From Spirosoma endbachense (GTDB lineage: Bacteria > Bacteroidota > Bacteroidia > Cytophagales > Spirosomataceae): DNA of 64,000 nucleotides. Within the stretch, counting starts at the first letter, position 1; the number at the start of each line of letters is the position of its first letter. A model generated the notes under the pieces. It saw only the letters and a program-made list of their open reading frames with translations, was not told the DNA's origin and ran no database searches. The translations under genes and the position numbers were made by a program. Where the stretch lies: assembly GCF_010233585.1 (NCBI RefSeq), contig NZ_CP045997.1, positions 7,987,896-8,051,895 of the forward strand, written 5' to 3'. Positions 25,927 through 35,512 of this stretch are shown here, piece by piece.

Positions 25927-28900
25927 TTAAAAAGTGAGCCGTATGTTACCGCCAAAGTTCCGCGTGTTAGGCGGACCATTTAGGTCTAGGCCCTGAATAT
26001 TACCCGCTCCTTGTGTGTTCGTTTCTGGATCACCAAAGAAATTTGGCGCGTAGAAATACAAATTACGACCACTAACACCGACCGAAATAGAGCCGAAAGG
26101 TGTTTTAGCGAGCAAACTCTTGGGTAATGTGTAATTAAGAGCCACTTCGCGCAGACGGTACACGGTCGCATCGAAAACAGCACCCTCGGAAGCTAAGCCA
26201 CCCAATGCGCCCCAGTACGTCTGTGGTGCTATCTGGATGTTATTAGGCCGGAACGTTCCATCGGCATTCTGAATCACACCGGGCAGGATGCGTGGCTGAT
26301 CACGATCAACTCCTGTCACCTCTAACGAACCATTTGACCGGGCATCGACAGCACCAAATGAATAAAGCTGACCACCCTGACGGGTATCGATCAACACCGA
26401 CAGAGCCAGACCTTTATAAGAGAAGGTATTGGTCAGACCCGCCGTATAATTAGCCTGCGGACTTGAGATCACAGCGTTGGCAATACCCGGAGCAAACTGC
26501 CCAGATGTTCCATTGACAACATATTTACCTACAAATTGGCCTGTTGCATCATAATACAAGCCAGTGGGGTCTGTATTTTGAACCCGGGCATTGGCTGTTC
26601 CAACAACAACGCCGTATGGTTGGCCTACATAAATGGAAGGAATGATACCACCGAATACGTTACCGGTAATTTGCGATGATGTCACACCAGGTGCAATCGA
26701 TACAACTTTATTCCGGATCAGTGTGTAGTTTAACGTCGCATCCCATTTGAAACCGCCTACCCGTAACGGTGTGGCATTGAGGACTAATTCAATCCCCTTG
26801 TTATTCAACTCACCAACGTTGGTTGTACGTGTATCATACCCTGACGAGTTCGATACGGCCACGTTGAAAATTTGTTGTGTACTGCGTGAGTCGAAGTATG
26901 TCGCATCAATGCTTAACCGGTTTTTGAAAAATCCGAGGTTAATCCCTACTTCGTAGGAAGTAACAAATTCAGGCTTGAGGTTATTGCTGCCAATACGGCT
27001 GCTAATACCAAAACCAGGAACGTTACCACCGTTTACGGCCAATGGGAAAGTGATACTGGCAACATTATTCCCGTAACCCGATGTTGTATATACCGAGTTT
27101 AGCAAATAAGGATCTGCATCGCGACCTACGCGGGCAGCACTTGCCCGAACTTTAGCGTATGACAGGACGTCAGAATTGATCTTGAATGCATCTGTTGGTA
27201 CAAAACTAACCGAAGCAGAAGGATAGAAATACGTGTTGTTCGCTTTCGGTAAAGTAGATGACTGGTCAGCGCGGCCTGATAACTCCAGAAATAAATAGTT
27301 GTTGTAATTCAGGGACAACTGACCGTAGTAACCAACCAGGCGACGCAAAGTAGTCGTTTCGGCGCTGCCTGTAAATACGGTTCCATTACTGAGATTATAG
27401 AAGCCTGGAATGGTTAAGGATGCTGCATCAGCAGCCACTTCCTGGGTTCTCCGTTGGTTAATGTTATTGCCTAATAATAGGTTCGCATTGAGACCTTCTA
27501 TAAACAAATTGTCTTTTCGGGCACTGATCAACAAATCTCCGTTCAACTCATTGCGAAAAAAGTTATCCTGTTGTACCTGCCCCAGGGGCGCACGACCTGC
27601 GCCGATTGGAAGGGTCAATTTGCGACGGTCGGTATAAGTGTCACCCGTTACACGGTAGGCTACATTTAACCACGAAGTAAAGTCATAACTCAATTGGAAG
27701 TTTCCGAAAAAGCGGTCAACCTGGCTGTCGAGCCGCTCATTGTTAACACTCCATTGCGGGTTATTGACCGTGGTCGAGAAATAAATGCTCTTTCCATTGG
27801 CGTCCTGATACGGCTCATTCGCTAAATCGTAGCTGCGCGGTATCCGTGTCATCTGACCAAATGCGCTGGCTCCATTACCGCCCGGAATACCTGTCGATAC
27901 TGTTTGAACGTAAGTGCCTGTTCCGCTGATTTTCAATCCATTCTGTAATTTAGTCTCGCCACCAAGCTGCACATTAGTCCGGTTAAACTTCGAGTTCGGT
28001 ACAATCCCATTCTGTAAGGTATTACCAACGGCAATTATGTAATTACGAGTGGCATCGCCAGAGGCAATATTGACAGAATTCTGAATGACGCTACCTTGTT
28101 TGTAGAAATCACGTACGTTATTCGGATAGGCCTTGTAAGGAACTGTCTGCCCCTGAAGATTCGTCACCGATGTAACATCCGTAAAAGAGGGGCCCCAAGA
28201 GTTTGTTGAGTTATTAACGTACGCATTATTGGCTCCCTGACCATAGGAATTCTGAAATGGGTACAGACCATACACATCCTGAACGTTATACGACGAATTG
28301 ACCGTTACTTCCGTTTTGTTGTTCTGGTTACGGCCCGACTTGGTTGTAATAACGATAGCACCAGCCGATGCCCGTGAACCGTATAAGACGGCTGCTGCAG
28401 GTCCTTTCAATACATTGACCGACTCGATACTTTCTGGGTTGATATCGGCCAGACGGTTAGAAGGCTGGGTACCGAACAGCGTGTTCTGAGTAAGGTTAAC
28501 GTCGTTACTAAAAATAATACCATCCACTACAATGAGAGGTTGGTTGCTTCCATTGAATGACGTGATACCCCGAATGTTGATGTTGGTTGAAGCACCTGGC
28601 GCACCACTAGATCCTGTGATGTTTACACCTGCCAGTTTGCCCTGTAAGGCATTTAGCAGGTTTGGCTCTGACCGTTGCGCCAGAATATTACCGCCTACTT
28701 CCTGTGTTGCGTAACCGAGCGAGCGCTTGTCACGCTCAATGCCCTGAGCTGTTACGACAATTTCGTCGAGACTCTGCGAACCGGCGACTAATACCACATT
28801 AAGGGTGTTCTTATTACCGACTGCGATTTCCTGACTCGTAAAGCCAATAAAACTAAATACTAGTCTTGCATCGGCTGGAACACTGATCTGATAGTTCCCG

Positions 28901-29073
28901 CTAGCATCCGTTATTGCCCCACGAGTTGTTCCTTTAACCTGCACGCTTACACCTGGTAATGCGATGCCGTCGTCTGATGAAGTGACGCGACCGCTCACGG
29001 CTATATCCTGCGCCATAGCTGGCAAACAGAAAAGCAGCGCAAGAAGCCAGCTTCCCAATAAAATTTTGTGCAT
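25927..29073 (-). CDS. SusC/RagA family TonB-linked outer-membrane transporter (system B)
   Basis: 1048 residues. Signal MHKILLGSWLLALLFCLPAMA; regulatory-like domain (VSGRVTSSDDGIALPGV); plug beginning LDEIVVTAQGIERDKRSLG with GYATQEVGG; SusC signature ESVNVLKGPAAAVLYGSRAS; barrel ending GGNIRLTF. The DEIVVTAQGIER plug start and GPAAAVLYG variant mark a different SusC branch from system A, matching the different SusD type. The 5' end and leader are nearly identical in DNA to system A. Confidence 0.95.
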   Translation of the reverse strand: MHKILLGSWLLALLFCLPAMAQDIAVSGRVTSSDDGIALPGVSVQVKGTTRGAITDASGNYQISVPADARLVFSFIGFTSQEIAVGNKNTLNVVLVAGSQSLDEIVVTAQGIERDKRSLGYATQEVGGNILAQRSEPNLLNALQGKLAGVNITGSSGAPGASTNINIRGITSFNGSNQPLIVVDGIIFSNDVNLTQNTLFGTQPSNRLADINPESIESVNVLKGPAAAVLYGSRASAGAIVITTKSGRNQNNKTEVTVNSSYNVQDVYGLYPFQNSYGQGANNAYVNNSTNSWGPSFTDVTSVTNLQGQTVPYKAYPNNVRDFYKQGSVIQNSVNIASGDATRNYIIAVGNTLQNGIVPNSKFNRTNVQLGGETKLQNGLKISGTGTYVQTVSTGIPGGNGASAFGQMTRIPRSYDLANEPYQDANGKSIYFSTTVNNPQWSVNNERLDSQVDRFFGNFQLSYDFTSWLNVAYRVTGDTYTDRRKLTLPIGAGRAPLGQVQQDNFFRNELNGDLLISARKDNLFIEGLNANLLLGNNINQRRTQEVAADAASLTIPGFYNLSNGTVFTGSAETTTLRRLVGYYGQLSLNYNNYLFLELSGRADQSSTLPKANNTYFYPSASVSFVPTDAFKINSDVLSYAKVRASAARVGRDADPYLLNSVYTTSGYGNNVASITFPLAVNGGNVPGFGISSRIGSNNLKPEFVTSYEVGINLGFFKNRLSIDATYFDSRSTQQIFNVAVSNSSGYDTRTTNVGELNNKGIELVLNATPLRVGGFKWDATLNYTLIRNKVVSIAPGVTSSQITGNVFGGIIPSIYVGQPYGVVVGTANARVQNTDPTGLYYDATGQFVGKYVVNGTSGQFAPGIANAVISSPQANYTAGLTNTFSYKGLALSVLIDTRQGGQLYSFGAVDARSNGSLEVTGVDRDQPRILPGVIQNADGTFRPNNIQIAPQTYWGALGGLASEGAVFDATVYRLREVALNYTLPKSLLAKTPFGSISVGVSGRNLYFYAPNFFGDPETNTQGAGNIQGLDLNGPPNTRNFGGNIRLTF

Positions 29074-29529
29074 AAAACAGTAGTTGTTAGAAAAAGATAA
29101 TAACCCACAAAAAAGGGAGACAAAGTTAACTTACAAATAATAAAAATAATGGATAAGTGGTAGGAAAATTTTGCAATATTCTTATGATTTATATACTACT
29201 GGTTACTTAACCTACTTAGTTGCGAAAATTTACACATATAGGTAAGTAAAATATATTTTTTAGTCACTTATTTTGAGCCATATTGAGACATTTGCCCTAA
29301 GCTTTCTGCCAGGTTCAGCACCAAGATTATCCATAAAAAGAGTAATAATCCAATTTCTTGACCTACCATCAAGCATTTTCATGCCTAGAGTAGCTATGAG
29401 AATTATTTTATAAAAAATAGTATTGGTAGGTTGATTATTATTAATAAGGCCTGCTAAGCCAAATTTTATATGGATTTCATGTAAATTGCATTACAAAGAT
29501 GTAATGAAACGGAAAAATTGTACAATTCA
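29074..29529. other. Divergent AT-rich intergenic region
   Basis: About 450 bp between SusC B (minus) and the M20 gene (plus). It contains the SusC B promoter and is otherwise AT-rich with no gene. No clear TAnnTTTG element was found for the plus-strand gene. Confidence 0.55.
29121..29128 (-). promoter_or_regulatory. -7 promoter element of SusC B
   Basis: Reads TAACTTTG on the minus strand, 48 bp before the ATG. Sequence and spacing are identical to the element in front of SusC A. Confidence 0.65.
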
Positions 29530-30873
29530 ATGGGTAAATATCAATTATGTGCCAGCGTTCTGGCAGTCATGAGTTTTACTGCTCAATCGGTGCTGGGACA
29601 AGGAACTACGTTGAGCGCCCGCATGGATAAAACCGCTGAAGGCCTTGAAAAAAAAGTAGTGGCCTGGCGTCGCGACTTTCATCAACACCCTGAACTGGGT
29701 AATCGGGAGTTTCAGACAGCGGCTAAAATTGCGGCTCACCTGCAATCGCTCGGTATCGAAGTGAAAACGGGTGTTGGTAAAACCGGCGTTGTTGGCTTAC
29801 TCAAAGGTGGTAAACCCGGACCTGTAGTGGCGTTACGGGCCGATATGGATGGATTACCCGTTACCGAGCGAGTCGATTTGCCATTTAAGTCAGAAGCCCA
29901 TACCGAATACAATGGCCAGCAAACGGGTATAATGCATGCCTGTGGACACGATACCCATGTGGCCATGCTGATGGGAGCTGCTGAGGTACTGGCATCCATT
30001 AAGAGTGAATTGAAAGGCACGGTGAAATTTATATTCCAGCCTGCCGAAGAGGGAGCCCCAACGGGCGAAGAAGGGGGTGCCTACCTGATGGTGAAAGAAG
30101 GTGTCCTCGAAAACCCGAAAGTAGACGCCATTTTCGGGCTACACATCAACTCGCAAACCGAAGTAGGTACGATTAAATATCGGCCCGGCGCAACGATGGC
30201 TGCTGTTGATTCGTATGCCATTAAAATTAGAGGAAAGCAAACTCATGGTGCAGCACCGTGGTCGGGAGTTGATCCCATAGTGACATCGGCACAGGTCATT
30301 ATGGGCTTGCAGACCATTGTCAGCCGGAACTTACCATTAACCGAAAATGCGGCCGTTGTGACGGTAGGGGCCATTCATGGCGGCATTCGGCAGAATATCA
30401 TTCCGGAAGAAGTGAATATGATCGGTACAATTCGCTCGCTGGATAATGAAATGCAGAAAACAATCCATCGCCGGATCAATGAAATAGCGACCAATATTGC
30501 CGAAAGTGCCGGTGCCAAGGCTGATGTTAAGATTGAAGTCATGTACCCCGTCACCTACAATGATCCTAAGCTGACCGATCAGATGGTGCCAACGCTTGAA
30601 GCGGTAGCCGGAAAAAATAACATTCGACTAACGCCCGCTCAGACGGGTGCCGAAGACTTTTCATTCTACCAGCAGAAAGTGCCAGGATTTTTTTACTTTC
30701 TGGGCGGTATGACAAAGGGTAAAAAGATCGAAGATGCAGCTCCACACCATACACCTGATTTTCAGATTGATGAAAGTTGCTTCGTACTTGGTATGAAATC
30801 ACTCTGCCATCTGACCGTAGATTATATGGAGCAGGCAGGTAAAAGCAAAGGTGTCGCTATCAGCGGTAAATAA
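29530..30873 (+). CDS. M20 family metallo-amidohydrolase, secreted
   Basis: 447 residues from the ATG at 29530; an in-frame TTG at 29518 adds MYNS and is less likely because the signal peptide (CASVLAVMSFTAQSVLG) fits the ATG. Metal-binding motifs are HACGHDTH (residues 136-143), QPAEEG near residue 170 (with the catalytic Glu), GLHI near residue 200, and the C-terminal ETGAEDFS-like TGAEDFSFYQ. The dimerisation domain lies about 220-340. The family (HipO/AbgB/IAA-amino acid hydrolase type) cleaves N-acyl amino acids. A signal peptide places it in the periplasm. It is divergent from SusC B, so it could process amides or peptides brought in by that system. Confidence 0.92.
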   Translation: MGKYQLCASVLAVMSFTAQSVLGQGTTLSARMDKTAEGLEKKVVAWRRDFHQHPELGNREFQTAAKIAAHLQSLGIEVKTGVGKTGVVGLLKGGKPGPVVALRADMDGLPVTERVDLPFKSEAHTEYNGQQTGIMHACGHDTHVAMLMGAAEVLASIKSELKGTVKFIFQPAEEGAPTGEEGGAYLMVKEGVLENPKVDAIFGLHINSQTEVGTIKYRPGATMAAVDSYAIKIRGKQTHGAAPWSGVDPIVTSAQVIMGLQTIVSRNLPLTENAAVVTVGAIHGGIRQNIIPEEVNMIGTIRSLDNEMQKTIHRRINEIATNIAESAGAKADVKIEVMYPVTYNDPKLTDQMVPTLEAVAGKNNIRLTPAQTGAEDFSFYQQKVPGFFYFLGGMTKGKKIEDAAPHHTPDFQIDESCFVLGMKSLCHLTVDYMEQAGKSKGVAISGK

Positions 30874-30880
30874 TTCTCTG

Positions 30881-30943
30881 TAAACAGAACGGCCGGATTT
30901 CTACGATTTACTTTCAATCATAGAAATCCGGCCGTTCTGTTTA
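30881..30943. terminator. Bidirectional terminator, 23-bp perfect stem
   Basis: The arm at 30881-30903 (TAAACAGAACGGCCGG...) is exactly complementary to 30921-30943, with a 17-nt loop. It lies between convergent genes, and its right arm includes the TAA stop of the minus-strand SDR. Confidence 0.85.
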
Positions 30944-31738
30944 TACGCCCTCCCGATTGCGCAGAATTCGGGATAAAAGACCCGGTAGGAAACGTTTAAG
31001 ATAAATGCCGTAAATTTCTGCACCCCCTATATAAACCTCCTCTTTTTCCTTTGAAACTACTTTTAATAAGCGTCTGGCAAAGGCTTCTGCACTCATTCCC
31101 TCCTCCTGATTGGTATCCATCTTCCCATGTACCTGCCCACCCGCACTGAGGGCATGGAGCGAAAGCGGAGTTTTTATGTAACCTGCGCAAACCAGAGTAA
31201 CTCGCAGACCATCGTTGTAGGTTTCAGCGCGAAGGGCATCAAAGAAACCGTGTAGCGCGTGTTTGCTGGCACAGTATCCCGAACGTTGTTTCGTCCCCAA
31301 TTTTCCGGCAACACTGCTTGTTACCACAAAATGGCCACTTTTCTGGTCCAGCATTGTGGGTAACACCGCTTTCGTTAAGGCCACAACACCGAAGAAGTTT
31401 ACATCCATCAGTCGTTTATATACCGAAAGGTCGGAGTCGGCAACGCTGCTTCGCTGGGTGATTCCTGCATTTTGAAATACATAGTCGATCCGACTGAAGT
31501 GTTGAAGGACAGTTTCTACATGGCCGGGAAGACTGTCGATGTCAGTCATATCCATCGGTAGAACAAGTATATCAGATGAGGGAAGACCTGTTTGAGCCGC
31601 TACCCGTTGTAATTCATCGGCTCGTCGGGCCGACAGTACCAGTTTTACCTTTTCCTTCGCCAGGTTTTGGGCAATCGCTTCACCAATACCCGATGAAGCA
31701 CCCGTAATCCAAACAACTTTCTGAAAAAATGCAGCCAT
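30941..31738 (-). CDS. SDR family oxidoreductase (DltE/SDR-c type)
   Basis: 265 residues. TGASSGIG near residue 13, QNAGITQ, Ser block FVVTSSVAGKLG and YCASKHALHG catalytic pair. The C-terminal region (EVYIGGAEIYGIYLKRFLPGL, here as parts EVYIGGAEIYG and LKRFLPGL) is hydrophobic and basic, as in membrane-associated SDRs of the dehydrogenase/reductase SDR family 7 type. Monocistronic and convergent with the M20 gene. Substrate unknown, perhaps a lipid or retinoid-like carbonyl. Confidence 0.9.
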   Translation of the reverse strand: MAAFFQKVVWITGASSGIGEAIAQNLAKEKVKLVLSARRADELQRVAAQTGLPSSDILVLPMDMTDIDSLPGHVETVLQHFSRIDYVFQNAGITQRSSVADSDLSVYKRLMDVNFFGVVALTKAVLPTMLDQKSGHFVVTSSVAGKLGTKQRSGYCASKHALHGFFDALRAETYNDGLRVTLVCAGYIKTPLSLHALSAGGQVHGKMDTNQEEGMSAEAFARRLLKVVSKEKEEVYIGGAEIYGIYLKRFLPGLLSRILRNREGV

Positions 31739-31883
31739 AGAACGATGATGAAGATGATACGAAAATACGATCGACGAATTTGTAGTAAAGTATACGTTAT
31801 GCTATTAATAGTTTCATTATTTTTGGCTTGCCTCCAAACCGAAAACGACATCTGGTAATGCTTACTGTCAACACGTTTTCGCT

Positions 31884-33191
31884 GTGCCCGAAGCCTTCTT
31901 GTACTTTCTTTGGCAATATCAGTATTTTACTAAAAACAACCTGATTACCACCGATGGGGAATCGGTTCAGGTGTTACATCCTGGTTTTCGAAATCTCGAT
32001 GCTGGCCCCGACTTCTTTAATGCCCGCTTATTGATCAACGACGTAGAATGGGTCGGAACGGTCGAAATGCATACCCATACGTCGGATTGGCTGGCACACC
32101 ACCATCAGGACGATCGGGCTTATGATAATGTAATTCTGCACGTCGTCTGGCAGGACGACCGTGCCGCAACCGGCCGTCGGGTCGATCGGGCAAACGGTGC
32201 GCCCTTGCCTACGCTTGAATGTATCTCAATCACAGCTCCTGCATTAATCGACCGATTTAAAACACTGGCCGATTCTATGGATGCCATTCCATGTGCGGGG
32301 CTGTTTCGGTCTGTTCAGCCGTTGCGGGTAACAGCCATGCTCGACAAAGCGATGCTACAGCGCCTGGAACGTAAAGCTGCTGGTGTGCGGTTGGTGTTTG
32401 AACAAACGAAGGGCGATTGGGAAGAAACAGCCTATCGATTACTGGCCATAAACATGGGTTTTAAAGTTAATGCCGAACCAATGGCGCAATTGAGCCGGGC
32501 CGTACCGTTGAAAGCATTATTAAAACATCGGGATGTGCTGGTACAGGCCGAAGCGATGCTCTTCGGAACGGCAGGTATGCTTGATACTTCTGAAGAGCCA
32601 GACGACTACGTAAGGATGCTTCAACGGGAGTATCGCTTTCTATCGGCGAAGTATGATCTTGCCGACAAACAGGTTGCTGAACATGCCTGGAAATGGGGGC
32701 GAATGCGACCAGCTAACTTTCCGACCCTGCGTTTGGCGCAATTTGCCCGGTTACTAACGCATCATGCCAGTTTGTTTTCGCTGTTTGTGGGGAATGATGA
32801 TGCACAGCTATTGCTGAAGGCCTTTCAGCTAGTTCCGTCTGATTATTGGCAGTTGCATTATCGGTTTGGTAAGCCAACCGGCAAAACAGTCCCAACGCTA
32901 GGGATAAACTCGGCTTCGACGATTGTGATCAATGCGGTTGTGCCATTATTGGCAGCCTATGCCCATCACCGGGGGCAACCGGCTTTTCTGGATCGGGCAA
33001 TTGCTTTGCTGGAGCAGTTACCGCCAGAAAAAAACCGTCTGACCGACGGTTGGGAAGAGCTTGGCTTATGCATGCGTACGGCTTTTGATTCACAGGCAGC
33101 TATTGAACTTTATAACGAATTCTGCTCTGTGAAAAAATGCCTTAACTGCCAGATTGGTGCCGGAATATTAAAAATAAATGACCTAAGGTAA
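31884..33191 (+). CDS. DUF2851 family protein
   Basis: 435 residues from a GTG start. The N-terminal signature (FLYFLWQYQYF, LHPGFRNLDAGPDFFNARL, EWVGTVEMHTHTSDWLAHHH, AYDNVILHVVW) is strongly conserved in this family. The HTHTSDW and DNVILHVVW blocks hold conserved acidic and His residues that could form a nuclease-like site, but no function is established. The C-terminal third ends in a Cys-rich tail (CSVKKCLNCQIG), a CxxC-type motif that may bind metal. Cytosolic and monocistronic. Confidence 0.88.
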   Translation: MPEAFLYFLWQYQYFTKNNLITTDGESVQVLHPGFRNLDAGPDFFNARLLINDVEWVGTVEMHTHTSDWLAHHHQDDRAYDNVILHVVWQDDRAATGRRVDRANGAPLPTLECISITAPALIDRFKTLADSMDAIPCAGLFRSVQPLRVTAMLDKAMLQRLERKAAGVRLVFEQTKGDWEETAYRLLAINMGFKVNAEPMAQLSRAVPLKALLKHRDVLVQAEAMLFGTAGMLDTSEEPDDYVRMLQREYRFLSAKYDLADKQVAEHAWKWGRMRPANFPTLRLAQFARLLTHHASLFSLFVGNDDAQLLLKAFQLVPSDYWQLHYRFGKPTGKTVPTLGINSASTIVINAVVPLLAAYAHHRGQPAFLDRAIALLEQLPPEKNRLTDGWEELGLCMRTAFDSQAAIELYNEFCSVKKCLNCQIGAGILKINDLR

Positions 33192-33235
33192 ATGATGGAA
33201 TGGAACCACTGAACATCATTTACCTTAGGTCATTT
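33176..33235. terminator. Bidirectional terminator, 22-bp perfect stem
   Basis: AAATGACCTAAGG... at 33176-33197 is exactly complementary to 33214-33235, with a 16-nt loop. The left arm contains the stop codon of the DUF2851 gene, and the structure ends 10 bp before the stop of the convergent Gfo/Idh gene. Confidence 0.85.
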
Positions 33236-33244
33236 CATAAAAGT

Positions 33245-34570
33245 TTAGCTCACCACCACGTCCTGCTTGGTCGAATCCCAGGTTACGCGTTTGCCGGTGT
33301 GCAGTGCCATCGTTGCCATAATGTTGGCGACCGAGTGATTGAATCCTACTCGTGCAGGCGCGTTTGGTTCTTTGCGGCTACGAACGCATTGCATCCAGTT
33401 GAGCATGTGTAACGAGGTCATTGGATCACCGCCGGTATTGGCCGAGGTTTCCATTTTGGCAGCTTCGCCAAGCGACATAGTTGGCAGAAGATTAGCCTGC
33501 ATGTTCATTTCCTTCGCGTATTTAGCCTCCAGACCTCCCTCGGGCGAAATCTTGTTCGTATCGAGGTTGATCATACCGCCGTTCGAGAAATAGTATTCCT
33601 TTACACCACCCGCTTCATTGTTCATGCGCGAGGAATAAAGTACCTGGAAACCTTTGGTTTTATCATTGTCCGGACCATAATCGAACACGGCGGTAAAGGT
33701 ATCAGCATTGACACGCCCATCTTTCCAGACATAGACACCACCGTTGGCAACGACACTACGTGGATGATCTAAGCCGCTGAACCAGTGAACAGTATCGATC
33801 TGGTGCGACATCCACTGCCCCGGAATACCGGATGAATAGGGGTAGAATAACCGGAATTCGAGATACTTGCGGGGGTCCCAGGCAACTTTAGGTCGGTTAA
33901 GCTGGTAGCGATCCCAGTCGGTATCTTCCTTGCGAATTTCAGACACTAATTTAGGCCGGCGCCACCGACCGGGCTGATTGACGTTCCAGGTCATTTCAAC
34001 CATCGTAATGTCGCCGAATTTGCCGGATTTGATAAAGTCATTTGCCGAATGGTAGTTCGGGGCCGATCGCCGTTGCGAACCAACCTGAACGATTTTTTTC
34101 GAGCTTTCAACCGCTTTAACCGCCTTGCGCGCATCGTCTAACGATTCGGCAAAGGGTTTTTCGCAATACACATCACGGCCTGATTCGACGGCGGCTGTGC
34201 AATGGAGCGCATGCTGAAAATCGGCGGTGCTGATGATAACGGCATCAACATCCTTGCGGTCGAGGAGTTCGTCGTTATTACGAGCTTTGAAAAAAGCATC
34301 GTCGTTCCAGCCTTTTCCTTTCAAATATTGTTCAGCTTCTTCACGACGGCGACTCCAGATGTCTGAAACCCCTACGAAAGCGAAGTTCTGTGCTTTGGCA
34401 TGTTCGGCAAACGCTGGTGCCAGCGACTGCCGGAAGCGATCGGAAAATCCAATGATACCTACCCGAACGCGATCATTTGAGCCGATGATGCGGGCATAAC
34501 TACCAGCAGAGAAACTCATTCCGAGCCCAGCCAGTGCCGATTTTTTTATAAACTCACGACGGTTTTCCAT
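33245..34570 (-). CDS. Gfo/Idh/MocA family oxidoreductase with Tat-type signal (3-keto glycoside locus)
   Basis: 441 residues. The start MENRREFIKKSALAGLG has the twin-arginine-like RREFIKK followed by a hydrophobic stretch, so export by Tat or use as a lipoprotein-like anchor is likely. The Rossmann domain begins VRVGIIGFSDR; the motif CEKPFAES carries the conserved EKP Lys. The long C-terminal domain includes QWMSHQIDTVHWFSG (His pair). It is the last gene of the FecR-SusC-SusD-epimerase-DUF1080 run. With DUF1080, such enzymes are known to oxidise glycosides at C3. That role is inferred here from the gene trio. Confidence 0.9.
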   Translation of the reverse strand: MENRREFIKKSALAGLGMSFSAGSYARIIGSNDRVRVGIIGFSDRFRQSLAPAFAEHAKAQNFAFVGVSDIWSRRREEAEQYLKGKGWNDDAFFKARNNDELLDRKDVDAVIISTADFQHALHCTAAVESGRDVYCEKPFAESLDDARKAVKAVESSKKIVQVGSQRRSAPNYHSANDFIKSGKFGDITMVEMTWNVNQPGRWRRPKLVSEIRKEDTDWDRYQLNRPKVAWDPRKYLEFRLFYPYSSGIPGQWMSHQIDTVHWFSGLDHPRSVVANGGVYVWKDGRVNADTFTAVFDYGPDNDKTKGFQVLYSSRMNNEAGGVKEYYFSNGGMINLDTNKISPEGGLEAKYAKEMNMQANLLPTMSLGEAAKMETSANTGGDPMTSLHMLNWMQCVRSRKEPNAPARVGFNHSVANIMATMALHTGKRVTWDSTKQDVVVS

Positions 34571-34666
34571 GTGATTCAGAGGGTAAAATGCTGGCTTTTA
34601 GATATTAGACCTATAGAAGTAAAGTCAGAAAGAACTAAAGTCTAACGTCTGTCGTCCATAGTGTTT

Positions 34667-35410
34667 TTAAAGTGTTTTGATTTTTATGTTCCGATATGAC
34701 ACCTTATTGCCATGATCCTGCAATAAGATGTGACCCTTTGGCGCTTCGCCAAACCGACCGTTGGCGTTGTATTCCGGAGCTTTGTATTTGCTCAGTGCTA
34801 CCAACTCCCTGAATTTCTCGCTCCCACGTTCATAATCTACCACTTTGGTTCCATTGAGCCAGTGCTCAACGTGTTTCCCTTTCGACAGGACACGGCCTGT
34901 GTTCCATTGGCCAATTGGGTTCGCCTTTTTGTTTTTAGCCGGAATCAAATCATACAGTGAACCAACGGTACGATTCCCATTACGGCCCAGCTTCGCATCG
35001 GGATGTTTATCATCGTCCAGAACCTGAAATTCCAGTCCGAAGGCCGATCCCTTTGGTTTTGGTGAATGCTCAACGACAAAATACTTCAAACCGCTATTGG
35101 CTCCTTCGGTCAGTTTAAAATCGAACGTCAGGTCAAAATCGGTGTATTCGCCGGTCGTAACAATATCGCCGAAACTTTGTGATTCGGAGCCATCGGATTG
35201 TTGAATGGTCAGCAGGCCATCGGCAATGTTCCAGCCTTTTTCCGGAAACTTATCTTTATAAGCGCCCCGCCAGCCATTGGTCGTTTTACCGTCGAAGAGC
35301 AGTTTCCAGCCATCTTTCTTTTCTTTGTCGGTAAGCGTATTCGGCGTCTGGGGATTTTGTGCGGCTAGGAAAGAGGTCAGCAGCAGACCCGTCAAAATGA
35401 ATTGTTTCAT
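34667..35410 (-). CDS. DUF1080 protein (3-keto-disaccharide hydrolase family)
   Basis: 247 residues. Signal peptide MKQFILTGLLLTSFLAAQ, then a concanavalin-like jelly-roll: GWKLLFDGKTTNGWRGAYK at the start, EYTDFDLTFDFKLTEGANSG in the middle, and the family ending GHILLQDHGNKVSYRNIKIK. Characterised members cleave 3-keto glycosides by elimination and hydration, working with Gfo/Idh oxidoreductases. Here it lies between such an oxidoreductase (97 bp downstream) and a TIM-barrel gene. It is predicted periplasmic. Assignment to the family is firm; the reaction is inferred from the family and context. Confidence 0.9.
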   Translation of the reverse strand: MKQFILTGLLLTSFLAAQNPQTPNTLTDKEKKDGWKLLFDGKTTNGWRGAYKDKFPEKGWNIADGLLTIQQSDGSESQSFGDIVTTGEYTDFDLTFDFKLTEGANSGLKYFVVEHSPKPKGSAFGLEFQVLDDDKHPDAKLGRNGNRTVGSLYDLIPAKNKKANPIGQWNTGRVLSKGKHVEHWLNGTKVVDYERGSEKFRELVALSKYKAPEYNANGRFGEAPKGHILLQDHGNKVSYRNIKIKTL

Positions 35411-35427
35411 GATTTATTGAGTGAATA

Positions 35428-35510
35428 ATTAATGAGCGAATGAGTAAATTGCGAATGAGTGAATATAGAGCAGTTCATTTATTTGCTCATTCACTCATTC
35501 GCTCATTAAT
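35428..35510. repeat. Inverted repeat with GAGTGAA/GAGCGAA units
   Basis: ATTAATGAGCGAATGAGT (35428-35445) is perfectly complementary to 35493-35510, with a 47-nt spacer that itself holds further GAATGAGTGAA-like units. It lies between the TIM-barrel stop and the DUF1080 start on the minus strand. No T-tract is visible. Confidence 0.7.
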
Positions 35511-35512
35511 AT

